NCBI RefSeq assembly: GCF_014395785.1
Contig: NZ_CP060713.1
Span: 648,501 to 712,500, forward strand
Reading direction: 5' to 3'
Length of the DNA: 64,000 nt
Source of the DNA: Nocardioides mesophilus
GTDB lineage: Bacteria; Actinomycetota; Actinomycetes; Propionibacteriales; Nocardioidaceae
Part shown: one piece after another, positions 52,152 through 60,178 of the stretch
Layout of the letters: every line of letters starts with the position of its first letter
Numbering within the stretch: the stretch's first letter is position 1
The notes under the pieces: generated by a model
Told to the model about the DNA's origin: nothing
The model's database searches: none
The model's input: only the letters and a program-made list of their open reading frames with translations
Position numbers and translations under genes: made by a program

Positions 52152-52354
52152 GCCCGTCCCTTCGACTCCTCGGCGGTGCTCTCGTGCTCGCTGCGGCGTT
52201 CCTCCTCGGCCGCCTTGTGCGCATGGGCCGCCTCGCTGGCGAGGTAGCGGTTCAACCCCTCCCACAGCTGGGCGCGGCGGGCGCTGCGGAGTGCCCTCGA
52301 CACCGGCTCGTCCATGGCTTCGCGCTGTGCCTTCAGGTTCTCCTGCTCGCTCAT
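52148..52354 (-). CDS. Small hydrophilic protein at the head of the ACS-E1-E2-ACP operon
   Basis: A 68-aa charged helical protein ([16 protein letters not shown] start, later [20 protein letters not shown]). It overlaps the synthetase start by 4 nt, so it is translated with the operon. I do not recognise a family; a small regulatory or assembly subunit is possible. GAGGAC is a candidate ribosome site. Confidence 0.65.
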   Translation of the reverse strand: MSEQENLKAQREAMDEPVSRALRSARRAQLWEGLNRYLASEAAHAHKAAEEERRSEHESTAEESKGRA

Positions 52355-52413
52355 CGGTCCTCCTCGACAGTCCCCGACACCGCCACCCTGCCGCGGGGCG
52401 CATCCCCACCCCA

Positions 52414-52501
52414 GGGTCCTTGGGCCCGCGTCGCCGGGACTGCCGCACCTGGCCGTTACCTCCCGGTGCGCGCGAGTGCCCCCGGCCGTGACCTAGGGCC
52501 C
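52414..52501. promoter_or_regulatory. Two DosR/DevR-like palindromes between divergent operons
   Basis: GGGTCC-TT-GGGCCC (52414-52427) and GTGACC-TA-GGGCCC (52488-52501), 74 bp apart (about seven helical turns), in the 231-nt gap between the dehydrogenase operon (-) and the dikinase (+). The 52414 site has 5/6 arm symmetry. The remainder of the gap shows no other feature. Confidence 0.4.
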
Positions 52502-52585
52502 TGGGGGGTCCGGCCCACGGCCGTCCACGATGGGACGGAGAGGGCACTCGGGGGCGCTTGGGGCGCCCGAGGGAAGGGGCGCGTC

Positions 52586-54790
52586 ATGACCGACCTGGTG
52601 CACCGCCCCACGGACGACCTGGTCCATGGGCTGGAGGACGCCCCGGCGCGTGAGCCCAGCGTGGTCGGCGCCAAGGCGGCCGCGCTCGCCCGGTCCCGGC
52701 AGGCCAGGCTGCCGATCGTGCCCGGGTTCGCGCTCACCACCGAGGTGCACCGCCGGTTCCTCGCGGCCGGGCGCACGCTGCCGCCCGAGGTCGCCGCCGG
52801 TGCGCTGGACGCCTGGTCCCGGCTCACCGGGGGCGGCTCCCGTCGCGTCATCGTGCGCTCCTCCTCGACCGTCGAGGACGTCGGCGCCTCGTCGATGGCC
52901 GGACGCTTCCGCTCGGTGCTCGACGTGGACGGACCGGACGCGTTCCTCTCCGCCGTGGTGGACGTGCTGCGTTCCGGGGACGCGGTCGGCACCCCCGGAG
53001 CGCCGAGCCCGATGGGGGTGCTGGTGCAGCGGCACCTGCGTCCGGCGAAGGCCGGCGTGATGTTCGGTGTCGACCCGGTCACCGGCGACGCGCGCCGGCT
53101 GGTCGTCGAGGCCGTCACCGGCGGCCCGGACAAGCTGGTCAGCGGCAAGGTGACCGCCCAGCACTACGTGATGACCCGGCACGGACGGCTGCTCGCCATC
53201 GACCACACCCCGGTGCACGCGCTGCGACCCGTCACCCACCACCAGCGACTGCTCGGCACCACCGAGCTGGTCGCGCTGGCGCGGCTGGCCGCACGCACCC
53301 GTTCGGTGTTCGGCTCGCCGCAGGACGTCGAGTGGGCGCTGGAGGAGGACGGCCGGCTGGTGCTGCTGCAGAGCCGCCCGGTCACCGCGGTCGCCCCGAC
53401 CGCCACCCACGGCCCCGTGCTCGGACCCGGGCCGCTGGCGGAGACCTTCCCCGACCCGTTGAGCCCGCTCGAGGCGGACCTGTGGGTGCAGCCGCTGCGC
53501 GAGGGCGTCTGCCGCGCCCTGGCCGAGACCGGGGCGGTCGCGGCCCGACGGCTGCGCGAGTCCCCGGTGGTCACCACCGTCGGCGGCCGGATCGCCGCGG
53601 ACCTGGAGCTGTTCGGCTACGTCCACCACCGCACCGCGTGGACGGTCATCGACCCGCGCCCGGCCTTCCGCTCCCTGGGGGCGGCCTGGCGCACCGGCGT
53701 CCTGCGCGCCGAGCTGCCGCAGCGCGCGGCGGCGCTCACCGCGGAGACCGACGCGGCGCTCTCCTCCGTCGACCTCGCCGGCGAGGACCGCGCGCTGCTG
53801 GCGGTGGCCGACCAGGGGGTGGAGCTGCTGGCGCGGCTGCACCACGACGAGGTGCTGACCGGCACCCTGCTGCCGCCGGCGACCAGCACCGCGGCCGCGC
53901 TCGCGCTGCACGTCTACCACGACCTCGCGACCCGGCCGGGTCCGGAGCGCACGGACCTGTCAGCGCTGCCGACGGTGGGTCCCGGCGGCCCCGGCGGCCC
54001 CGGCGGCCCCGGCGGCCCGGGCGGCCTGGACGGCTCCGCGGACGCCGTACGCCGGCATCCGGTGCTGCTCTGCCTGGTGCCTCCGGCGGTCTTCGCCGAG
54101 CAGGCGCTGCCCCCGCCACCGGCGACCCCGCCGCGCGGGGCGCTCGAGCCGCTCGTGCCTCGGGAGGCCCTGCGGCTGCGGATCCGGTGGGTGCAGGAGC
54201 TGACCGGGCGGGTCTGTCGCGAGCTGGACCGCCGGCTCGTGGAGCGCGACGTCACGCCGTATGCCGGGGCCGTGTCGCTGCTGACCCTGCAGGAGCTGCG
54301 CACGCTCGTGACCACCGGCGCGGTGCCCTCCGGGCTGCACGACCGGCGTGCCCAGGAGCTCGCGGACGCGCTGTCTCCGCCGCTGCCCGCGGAGTTCCGC
54401 CTCGGTGCGGAAGGCGTGGTGGTGCCGCTGGCGCGGACCGGTTCGCGACCCGGGTCCGGGGTGGCGGCCGGTGGCGGCCGCGGCACCGGCACGGTCAGCC
54501 ATGGCTCGGCCCGCCGGCCCCCCTCCCCCGGCGACGTCCTGGTGGTGCGCGACCTCGAGCCCGGGCTGGCGCCGTACCTGCCCGGCCTGGGAGGCCTGGT
54601 CGCGGAGACCGGCAGCACCCTGTCGCACCTGGCGATCCTGGCTCGCGAGTACGGCGTGCCGACGGTGGTCGCGGTGCACGACGCGCTGCGCCGGTTCCCC
54701 GAAGGCACCCGGCTGCTGGTCGACGGGGCGACCGGCGAGACCCGCCGCCTCGACGCGTCCGAGGACGAGGACCAGGAGGAGGAGTCGTGA
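52586..54790 (+). CDS. PEP-synthase/rifampin-phosphotransferase-like dikinase
   Basis: A 734-aa protein. Residues about 1-275: ATP-grasp PPDK_N domain (VGAKAAALARSRQARLPIVPGFALT, VRSSSTVEDVGASSMAGRF, GVDPVTGD, DVEWALEEDGRLVLLQSRPV). Residues about 290-640: a mostly helical middle region with no recognised motif and a GPG-repeat linker. Residues about 640-734: swivelling phosphohistidine domain, His681 in TGSTLSHLAILAREYGVPTVV. There is no C-terminal PEP-binding barrel, so the layout is that of rifampin phosphotransferase rather than PEP synthase. Acceptor unknown. Confidence 0.85.
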   Translation: MTDLVHRPTDDLVHGLEDAPAREPSVVGAKAAALARSRQARLPIVPGFALTTEVHRRFLAAGRTLPPEVAAGALDAWSRLTGGGSRRVIVRSSSTVEDVGASSMAGRFRSVLDVDGPDAFLSAVVDVLRSGDAVGTPGAPSPMGVLVQRHLRPAKAGVMFGVDPVTGDARRLVVEAVTGGPDKLVSGKVTAQHYVMTRHGRLLAIDHTPVHALRPVTHHQRLLGTTELVALARLAARTRSVFGSPQDVEWALEEDGRLVLLQSRPVTAVAPTATHGPVLGPGPLAETFPDPLSPLEADLWVQPLREGVCRALAETGAVAARRLRESPVVTTVGGRIAADLELFGYVHHRTAWTVIDPRPAFRSLGAAWRTGVLRAELPQRAAALTAETDAALSSVDLAGEDRALLAVADQGVELLARLHHDEVLTGTLLPPATSTAAALALHVYHDLATRPGPERTDLSALPTVGPGGPGGPGGPGGPGGLDGSADAVRRHPVLLCLVPPAVFAEQALPPPPATPPRGALEPLVPREALRLRIRWVQELTGRVCRELDRRLVERDVTPYAGAVSLLTLQELRTLVTTGAVPSGLHDRRAQELADALSPPLPAEFRLGAEGVVVPLARTGSRPGSGVAAGGGRGTGTVSHGSARRPPSPGDVLVVRDLEPGLAPYLPGLGGLVAETGSTLSHLAILAREYGVPTVVAVHDALRRFPEGTRLLVDGATGETRRLDASEDEDQEEES
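53978..54026 (+). repeat. Internal 9-bp coding repeat (Gly-Pro-Gly linker)
   Basis: About five tandem copies of CCCGGCGGC encode a GPGGPGG linker inside the dikinase middle region. The period is 9 bp, so copy-number change would keep the frame. Confidence 0.85.
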
Positions 54791-55719
54791 CCCGGCTGGT
54801 AGCGAACGCCCTGGCCTGGCTGGCCGTGCTGGCCGTGCTGGCCGTCTCCGGCGGCTACACCCTGCACTACCTGCTGAGCTGGCAGTGGGCGCGCGCCGAG
54901 ATCGCCGGGATCGCGTTCGTGGCCGCGACGGTGCTCGCCTCCACCTTGCTGATCGTGCGGCGGCTGCGGCGGATCGAGTACCGGTTGGCGTTGCTGGCCG
55001 CCCCGGTGCCGGCCGCGGCCGTCGCGCCCCCGGCGCAGGTGCCGGCTGCGGGCGGGACTCCGGTCGTCGGGGGCCCGGCACCGGTCGAGCCGCGGCCGGA
55101 CTTCCCCTGGCTCGCCCCGCAGCTGGGGCTGGTGCCGGCGCTCCCCCTGCTGGTGGAGGCACCCGGGGTGAGCGGCCGGGCGGTGTTCATCCCGGTCTTC
55201 CTGGCCACCGGTCTGGTGGTCAGCCTGGTCGCCTCGGCCGTCGAGCGGCTCTCCGCCCTGCGGCACGGCGAGCCGCTGCCGGCGGGCACGGCGCACCCAC
55301 CGCCGTCGCTCGCGGTGCTGCGCGACCGCCCGGCCCGCGGGCTGCTGCTCGTACCGCTGGTGGGCGCGGTCCTCGTGGTCGCGCTGATCCTCGGCCTCTA
55401 CCGGGCCAGCCACTACCGGTCGGAGCCGATCGGCAACGGCATCACCACGATGACGGTGCAGGTCGCCCACAAGGGCGCCCCCGTCGACGAGGTCGCCACC
55501 GTCGAGACGCTGGCCCGCTACTGCGCCGCCAACGCCGGGATCGGCGTCTCCTACCGCGGGGTCCGGCCCGGCGCCGACGGGACGGTGCTGCTGCGGATCT
55601 CGCCGCTGCTCGACGACGACGCCCGGAGCCGCTACTCCGGGTGCCTCTCCGACGCCCTCCTGCAACAGGTCCAGCTGCACGTGAGCGACACCGCGCTCCG
55701 GCCCGGACCCGAGCGCTGA
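54787..55719 (+). CDS. Membrane protein of unknown function coupled to the dikinase
   Basis: A 310-aa protein with about four predicted membrane helices (about 8-27, 37-55, 130-150, 190-212), a Pro/Ala loop, and a C-terminal extracytoplasmic domain of about 95 residues (GITTMTVQVAHKGAPVDE, then YRGVRPGADGTVLLRISP). No named family recognised. The GTG start overlaps the dikinase stop by 4 nt, so the two are co-translated. Confidence 0.65.
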   Translation: MTRLVANALAWLAVLAVLAVSGGYTLHYLLSWQWARAEIAGIAFVAATVLASTLLIVRRLRRIEYRLALLAAPVPAAAVAPPAQVPAAGGTPVVGGPAPVEPRPDFPWLAPQLGLVPALPLLVEAPGVSGRAVFIPVFLATGLVVSLVASAVERLSALRHGEPLPAGTAHPPPSLAVLRDRPARGLLLVPLVGAVLVVALILGLYRASHYRSEPIGNGITTMTVQVAHKGAPVDEVATVETLARYCAANAGIGVSYRGVRPGADGTVLLRISPLLDDDARSRYSGCLSDALLQQVQLHVSDTALRPGPER

Positions 55720-55747
55720 GCGCCGGCGGCACCGCACCCGGGGGCGC

Positions 55748-56506
55748 TCACCGGCCGGCGAGGCCCCGCATGGAGCGCGGGTCGAACCCGAACGGCAGCT
55801 CCAGCCGGTGCGCCGACATCAGCGTGTCGTCGGTGAGCACGTCGTACGTCGTCCCGTCGGCCACGATCACGCCGTCGGAGAGCACGACCGATCGGGGGCA
55901 GAGCTCCAGCGCGTAGGGCAGGTCGTGGGTGACCATCAGCACGGTCACCTCGAGGCCCCGCAGGATGTCGGCCAGCTCGCGGCGCGAGGCCGGGTCGAGG
56001 TTCGACGACGGCTCGTCGAGGACGAGGATCTCCGGCTGCATCGCCAGCACGGTGGCGACCGCGACCCGGCGCCGCTGGCCGAAGCTGAGGTGGTGCGGGG
56101 GCCGGTCGATGAACTCGACCATCCCCACCTGCTCGAGCGCGGCGTGCACCGCAGTGTCGAGCTCCGCCCCGCGAAGCCCGAGGTTGGCGGGGCCGAACGC
56201 GACGTCGTCGCGGACGGTCGGCATGAAGAGCTGGTCGTCGGGGTCCTGGAAGACCACGCCGACCCGGCGGCGGATCTCGCGCACGTTGCCCTTGGTGACC
56301 GGCAGGCCCGAGACGCTGACCGAGCCGGCGCCGGCCTCGAGGATGCCGTTCAGGTGCAGCACCAGGGTGGTCTTGCCCGCGCCGTTCGGCCCGAGCAGCG
56401 CGACCCGTTCCCCCTGGTGCACGTGCAGGTCGACGCCGAAGAGAGCCTGGTGGCCGTCGGGGTAGGCGTAGGCGAGGCCTTCGACCTGCAGGACCGGAGT
56501 GCTCAT
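55748..56506 (-). CDS. cbiO: Energy-coupling factor ABC transporter ATPase (CbiO-type)
   Basis: A 252-aa ATPase: Walker A GPNGAGKTT, Q-loop VVFQDPDDQLFMPTV (the DPDDQ typical of ECF ATPases), signature LSFGQRRRVAVA, Walker B ILVLDEPSSNLDP, H-loop THDLPYA. It powers the CbiM/Q importer encoded just upstream, with a 1-nt TGATG overlap with cbiQ. Confidence 0.94.
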   Translation of the reverse strand: MSTPVLQVEGLAYAYPDGHQALFGVDLHVHQGERVALLGPNGAGKTTLVLHLNGILEAGAGSVSVSGLPVTKGNVREIRRRVGVVFQDPDDQLFMPTVRDDVAFGPANLGLRGAELDTAVHAALEQVGMVEFIDRPPHHLSFGQRRRVAVATVLAMQPEILVLDEPSSNLDPASRRELADILRGLEVTVLMVTHDLPYALELCPRSVVLSDGVIVADGTTYDVLTDDTLMSAHRLELPFGFDPRSMRGLAGR

Positions 56507-57207
56507 CAGCCGTGCCCGGGCGCGGACCGAGGGTGGCGCGTGGCCGGGGTGCGCCCGGTGTAGCCGCGCGCGACCATCGCCAGGTGGACGCGCTCGCCCC
56601 GCTCGTAGGAGCGGATGAACAGCGCCGCCGCGCTCCGGGCGACGACCGGCCAGTGCCGGGGATCGCGGGCGGTGAAGCCGCGGGACTCGCGGGCGATCCG
56701 CATCCGGCGCATCTCGTCGGTCACCACGTCGACGTAGCGGATCATGAAGCCCATGATCTGCACCAGCTGCTGCGGCAGCCGCAGCCGTTCCAGCCCGGCG
56801 AGCAGGTCGCGGGGCTCGGTGGTCGCCGCCAGCAGCAGGCTCGCGAGCACCCCGAGCGTGCCCTTGGCCAGCAGCGCGAACGCCGCCAGCAGGCCCGGCT
56901 CGCTCACGGTCAGCCCGAGCACCTCGGTGCGGGGGCCGGTGGCCGCGAACGGCAGGATCAGCGCGAAGACCACGAACGGGGTCTCGACCACCAGCCGCTT
57001 GAGGAGGTACGCCGGCGGCACGGCGCTGACCGCGGCGACCCCGACGAGCACCAGCAGGTAGGCGCCGTAGGCCGCGAACCAGTCCTTCGGGGTGGCCACC
57101 ACCAGCAGCACGAACCCGAGCAGGCCGAGCACCTTCAGGTGCGCAGGGGCGCGGTGCAGCGGCGAGTGGCCGTGGAAATGCAGCTTGTGACCGTGCCCGG
57201 CGCCCAT
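56506..57207 (-). CDS. cbiQ: Energy-coupling factor transporter transmembrane protein (CbiQ/EcfT)
   Basis: A 233-aa protein with five to six helices. The coupling-helix motifs AxxxRG are visible as ARESRGFT and AMVARGYTG. A His-rich N-terminus (HGHKLHFHGHS) may bind metal. It directly abuts the PDGLE gene stop. Confidence 0.93.
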   Translation of the reverse strand: MGAGHGHKLHFHGHSPLHRAPAHLKVLGLLGFVLLVVATPKDWFAAYGAYLLVLVGVAAVSAVPPAYLLKRLVVETPFVVFALILPFAATGPRTEVLGLTVSEPGLLAAFALLAKGTLGVLASLLLAATTEPRDLLAGLERLRLPQQLVQIMGFMIRYVDVVTDEMRRMRIARESRGFTARDPRHWPVVARSAAALFIRSYERGERVHLAMVARGYTGRTPATRHPRSAPGHG

Positions 57208-57582
57208 CTAGGCCTGCTCCCGGTGCGCGCCGGTGCGGGTGGCGTGCGGGCCGGCGTCCTGCGCCTCGGCCTCCACCTCGGGGGCGGGGTCGCGGCGGCC
57301 ACGGCGCACGCTCCAGGTCAGGCCGCCGGCCAGCAGCAGCACCACCAGGGTGCCGGCCACCCCGGCGAGGCCGGTGGACAGCCGGCCGTTCTCGACCCCG
57401 GTGGTCCGGTAGCCGGCGAACGGCCCGTCGTGCGCGGCGTGCCGGCGTTCGGCGGCGGTGATGCCTTGGTCCCGCGCCACCCGGGTCAGACCGTCCGGGG
57501 CGGAGGAGGCGTAGTAGCTCACCACCCCGGCGAGCAGCAGCGCGACCAGCACCCCGACCGTGACGAAGACGCGCGTCCTCAT
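57208..57582 (-). CDS. PDGLE-domain membrane protein (CbiN-like partner)
   Basis: A 124-aa protein with two membrane helices (about 5-22 and 75-95) around an extracytoplasmic loop containing APDGLTRVARDQG, a variant of the PDGLE signature. In nickel/cobalt ECF importers this small subunit stabilises the CbiM loop or replaces CbiN. It overlaps the cbiM stop by 4 nt. Confidence 0.88.
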   Translation of the reverse strand: MRTRVFVTVGVLVALLLAGVVSYYASSAPDGLTRVARDQGITAAERRHAAHDGPFAGYRTTGVENGRLSTGLAGVAGTLVVLLLAGGLTWSVRRGRRDPAPEVEAEAQDAGPHATRTGAHREQA

Positions 57583-58295
57583 GCGGCCGCCCCCGGCTCG
57601 CGGTCGCCGTCCCGGACGGCCGGGCGGACCTCCAAGGTGCGGCTGGCGAGGACCCGACGGGCGCCGTAGACGAGGTCCGGCCGGACGGCGACGACGCTGC
57701 CGACGACCAGGCCGGTGATCAGCGCCTCCCCGATCCCGATGAGCACGTGCCAGCCGAGCATGGCGCTGAGCAGCCCGGCGAGCGGGAGCGGCGCCTGGCC
57801 GCCGACCGCGTAGAGGCCGACGAACGCCGCCGCCGCGGCCGGGACCGAGACCAGGCCGGCGAGGCCGGCGAGGACCGGGACCAGCCCGAGACGCCGGGGA
57901 AGCAGCAGCTGCAGCCCGCGGAAGACCAGCCAGCCGACCAGCACCCCGACCAGGCCCATCAGCGTGATGTTGGTGCCGATCGCGGTGATCCCGCCGTCGG
58001 CGAACAGCAGGCTCTGCACGACGAGGACCACCGAGAGGCAGAGGATCGCCGTCCACGGCCCGACGAGCACCGCGGCGAGCGCGCCGCCGAGCAGGTGCCC
58101 GCTGGTGCCGCCGACCACCGGGAAGGTCAGCATCTGCGCCGCGAACACGAAGGCGGCGACCAGGCCTGCCATCGGCGCCGTACGGTCGTCAAGCTGGCGA
58201 CGTGCGCCGCGCAGGGCCAGCCCGACGCCGGTGACCGCGACCGCTCCGGTGGCGATCGACGTCGGGGCGTCGAGGAAGCCGTCCGGGACGTGCAT
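57579..58295 (-). CDS. cbiM: ECF-type Ni/Co substrate-binding membrane protein (CbiM/NikM)
   Basis: A 238-aa protein with about seven helices. It begins MHVPDGFLDAP, the Met-His N-terminus that forms the metal site, and has the conserved TFPVVGGTSGHLLGG segment (second ligand His). It is first in the four-gene cbiM-PDGLE-cbiQ-cbiO operon. The Nur-like operator just upstream points to nickel rather than cobalt; no cobalamin riboswitch or cobalamin genes are seen. Confidence 0.93.
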   Translation of the reverse strand: MHVPDGFLDAPTSIATGAVAVTGVGLALRGARRQLDDRTAPMAGLVAAFVFAAQMLTFPVVGGTSGHLLGGALAAVLVGPWTAILCLSVVLVVQSLLFADGGITAIGTNITLMGLVGVLVGWLVFRGLQLLLPRRLGLVPVLAGLAGLVSVPAAAAAFVGLYAVGGQAPLPLAGLLSAMLGWHVLIGIGEALITGLVVGSVVAVRPDLVYGARRVLASRTLEVRPAVRDGDREPGAAA

Positions 58296-58356
58296 CGCTC
58301 GGCCTCCGCTAGGTTGGTGGAGCCCCGGGTCACGGGGCTTTGACGATGAGACTACG

Positions 58357-58379
58357 TTATTGCACATTGTTTGCAATAA
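58357..58379. promoter_or_regulatory. Nur-type (nickel-responsive Fur family) operator
   Basis: A perfect 8-bp inverted repeat TTATTGCA-N7-TGCAATAA. Its inner part fits the actinobacterial Nur box pattern TTGC-N9-GCAA exactly. It lies 62 nt before cbiM (-) and 25 nt before the peroxiredoxin gene (+), in an AT-rich patch that stands out from its surroundings. Zur or Fur binding is less likely given the half-site. Confidence 0.7.
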
Positions 58380-58403
58380 GCCGTCCAGCGAGGTGAACGC
58401 CCC

Positions 58404-58889
58404 ATGAACGAGCCCGCCCCCGCCCGTCTCGCCGTCGGCGACGAGGCCCCCGACTTCACCCTGACCAGCGACACCGGGGAGCAGGTGACGCTCTCGGCGC
58501 TGCGTGGCCGCAAGGTGATCGTCTACTTCTACCCGGCGGCGATGACCCCCGGCTGCACCAAGCAGGCCTGCGACTTCACCGACTCCCTGGACTCGTTGCA
58601 CGCCTCCGGCTACGAGGTGCTGGGGGTCTCCCCGGACAAGCCCGAGAAGCTGGCGAAGTTCCGCGAGCGCGACGGCCTGACGATCACGCTGCTCTCCGAC
58701 CCGGACAAGTCGGTGATGCGCGCGTGGGGCGCCTTCGGCCAGAAGAGCCTCTACGGCAAGGTGGTCGAAGGGGTCATCCGCTCCACCGTGGTGGTCGGCG
58801 AGGACGGCACCGTCGAGGTCGCGCAGTACAACGTGAAGGCCACCGGCCACGTCGCCAAGCTCCGCAAGGACCTCGGGCTCGCCTCCTGA
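58404..58889 (+). CDS. bcp: Thioredoxin-dependent peroxiredoxin, BCP type
   Basis: A 161-aa AhpC/TSA-fold enzyme reducing hydroperoxides. The peroxidatic Cys is in YFYPAAMTPGCTKQACDF (T-x2-C pattern), with a resolving-type Cys five residues later, as in alpha-type BCP. DEAPDFTL at the N-terminus and STVVVGEDGTV near the C-terminus complete the fold. The start sits 25 nt from the Nur-like operator, so nickel-dependent control of this gene is possible. Confidence 0.94.
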   Translation: MNEPAPARLAVGDEAPDFTLTSDTGEQVTLSALRGRKVIVYFYPAAMTPGCTKQACDFTDSLDSLHASGYEVLGVSPDKPEKLAKFRERDGLTITLLSDPDKSVMRAWGAFGQKSLYGKVVEGVIRSTVVVGEDGTVEVAQYNVKATGHVAKLRKDLGLAS

Positions 58890-58967
58890 TCGTCGACCGC
58901 TCCGGCCGGCCACCCCTACACTGTGCCGGCGCCACGCGCGTGCTCCGGCGCCGCGCATGCGTGTCGA

Positions 58968-59040
58968 GCGCCCGTAGCCCAATGGCAGAGGCACCAGGTT
59001 TAGGTCCTGGCCAGTGAGAGTTCGAATCTCTCCGGGCGCA
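58968..59040 (+). tRNA. tRNA with anticodon TAG (Leu), short variable loop
   Basis: 73-nt cloverleaf: acceptor GCGCCCG/CGGGCGC, anticodon stem CCAGG/CCTGG with loop TTTAGGT, T-arm GAGAG-TTCGAAT-CTCTC. The variable region is only five nucleotides (CCAGT), unlike the long arm of normal tRNA-Leu. The anticodon reads CUA. CCA is not encoded. Confidence 0.88.
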
Positions 59041-59088
59041 CCCCGCAACGACCGGTCCGGGAGCCGGCCGGTGTCCTAGGGTGCCTGC

Positions 59089-59484
59089 GTGGACTCCACT
59101 GTCGACATCCGGCCGTTCGAGGACGGCGACGCCGCCGGGATCGCCCGGCTCTGCACGAGTCTCGGGTGGCCGTCGCTGAGCGACCCCGAGGTGGTACGCC
59201 GGGTGTGCACCGCGCCGGGATCGTCGGCCTACGTGGCCGTCCGGGACGGGGACCTCGTCGGCTGGGCGCAGGCTCTCGGCGACGGCGTGCTCCAGTCCCA
59301 CCTCGGCTTCGTCGCCGTGGAGCCCGCGCACCGCCGCCGCGGCATCGCCCGGCTGCTGGTGACGGCCACCTTCCAGGCCACCCACACCTTGCGGATGGAC
59401 CTGATCACCGACGTCGCGTCCGGGTTCTACGCCTCGTTCGAGCACAAGCCGATGCGCGGCTTCCGGATCTACCCGGGCGCCTGA
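59089..59484 (+). CDS. GNAT-family N-acetyltransferase
   Basis: A 131-aa protein. It starts with DIRPFEDGDAAGIARLC (GNAT beta1/alpha1) and has the acetyl-CoA loop VEPAHRRRGIARLLV (Q/RxxGxG/A). The C-terminus contains SFYAS-like GFYASFEHKPMRGFRI. TAGGGT lies 6 nt before the GTG start, so the mRNA is probably leaderless. The acceptor is unknown. Confidence 0.9.
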   Translation: MDSTVDIRPFEDGDAAGIARLCTSLGWPSLSDPEVVRRVCTAPGSSAYVAVRDGDLVGWAQALGDGVLQSHLGFVAVEPAHRRRGIARLLVTATFQATHTLRMDLITDVASGFYASFEHKPMRGFRIYPGA

Positions 59485-59499
59485 CCCGGGAGCGGCCGG

Positions 59500-60132
59500 T
59501 CACAGGCCGGTGAGCACTCCCGCGACGAACGGGGCGATCTCGCGCAGCGCCTTGCCCCGGTGGGAGATCGCGTCCTTCTCGTCGGGCGGCAGCTCCGCGG
59601 AGGTCAGCTCGTGCCCGTCCGCCACGAACAGCACGTCGTAGCCGAAGCCGCCCGCGCCGCGCATCTCGCGGATCACCCGCCCGGGCATCGTGCCGTGCAC
59701 GACGTGCTCGACGACGCCGCCGGCCCCCGCCGGGTAGGCGAACGCCACCGCGGAGGTGAAGTGCGCCCCGCGGCGCTCGTCCGGGACGTCGTGGATCTGG
59801 TCGAGCAGCAGCTCGTTGTTGGCCCGGTCCCGGTCCACCGAGCCGTTCCTGCTGCCGCTCCAGCGGGCCGACAGCACCCCGGGCATGCCGTTGAGCGCGT
59901 CCACGCAGAGCCCCGAGTCGTCGGCGAGCGACGGCAGGCCGGTGGCCTCGACGGCGACCCGTGCCTTGATCAGCGCGTTGCCCTCGAAGGTCGGCTCGGT
60001 CTCGGCGGGCTCGTCGTACGGCGTCACGTCGTCGAGGCCGAGCACCTCGATGTCGGGGACGTGCTCGGCGAGGATCCGCTGCATCTCGGCGAGCTTCTTG
60101 GCGTTGCGGGAGGCCAGGAACACCTGGGTCAC
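59500..60132 (-). CDS. rdgB: XTP/dITP pyrophosphatase (RdgB/HAM1 family)
   Basis: A 210-aa house-cleaning enzyme hydrolysing non-canonical purine NTPs. It shows FLASRNAKKLAEMQRIL at the N-terminus, EPTFEGNALIKA, ADDSGLCVDALNGMPGVLSARW, GGFGYDVLF, and the terminal SHRGKAL. GTG 60132 is preferred over GTG 60144 because the conserved TQVFLASRN starts there. It follows rph on the same strand (46 nt apart), the usual actinobacterial order. Confidence 0.94.
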   Translation of the reverse strand: MTQVFLASRNAKKLAEMQRILAEHVPDIEVLGLDDVTPYDEPAETEPTFEGNALIKARVAVEATGLPSLADDSGLCVDALNGMPGVLSARWSGSRNGSVDRDRANNELLLDQIHDVPDERRGAHFTSAVAFAYPAGAGGVVEHVVHGTMPGRVIREMRGAGGFGYDVLFVADGHELTSAELPPDEKDAISHRGKALREIAPFVAGVLTGL

Positions 60133-60178
60133 GGCCGCCCCCACCGGTGCTCGGGGAGCGGGAGCCGAGCGGCGGAGC

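Noticed and set aside
58296-58403. Cobalamin riboswitch upstream of cbiM
   Set aside because: The leader is only about 60-100 nt and no B12-box-like sequence is seen; the Nur-like palindrome explains regulation better.
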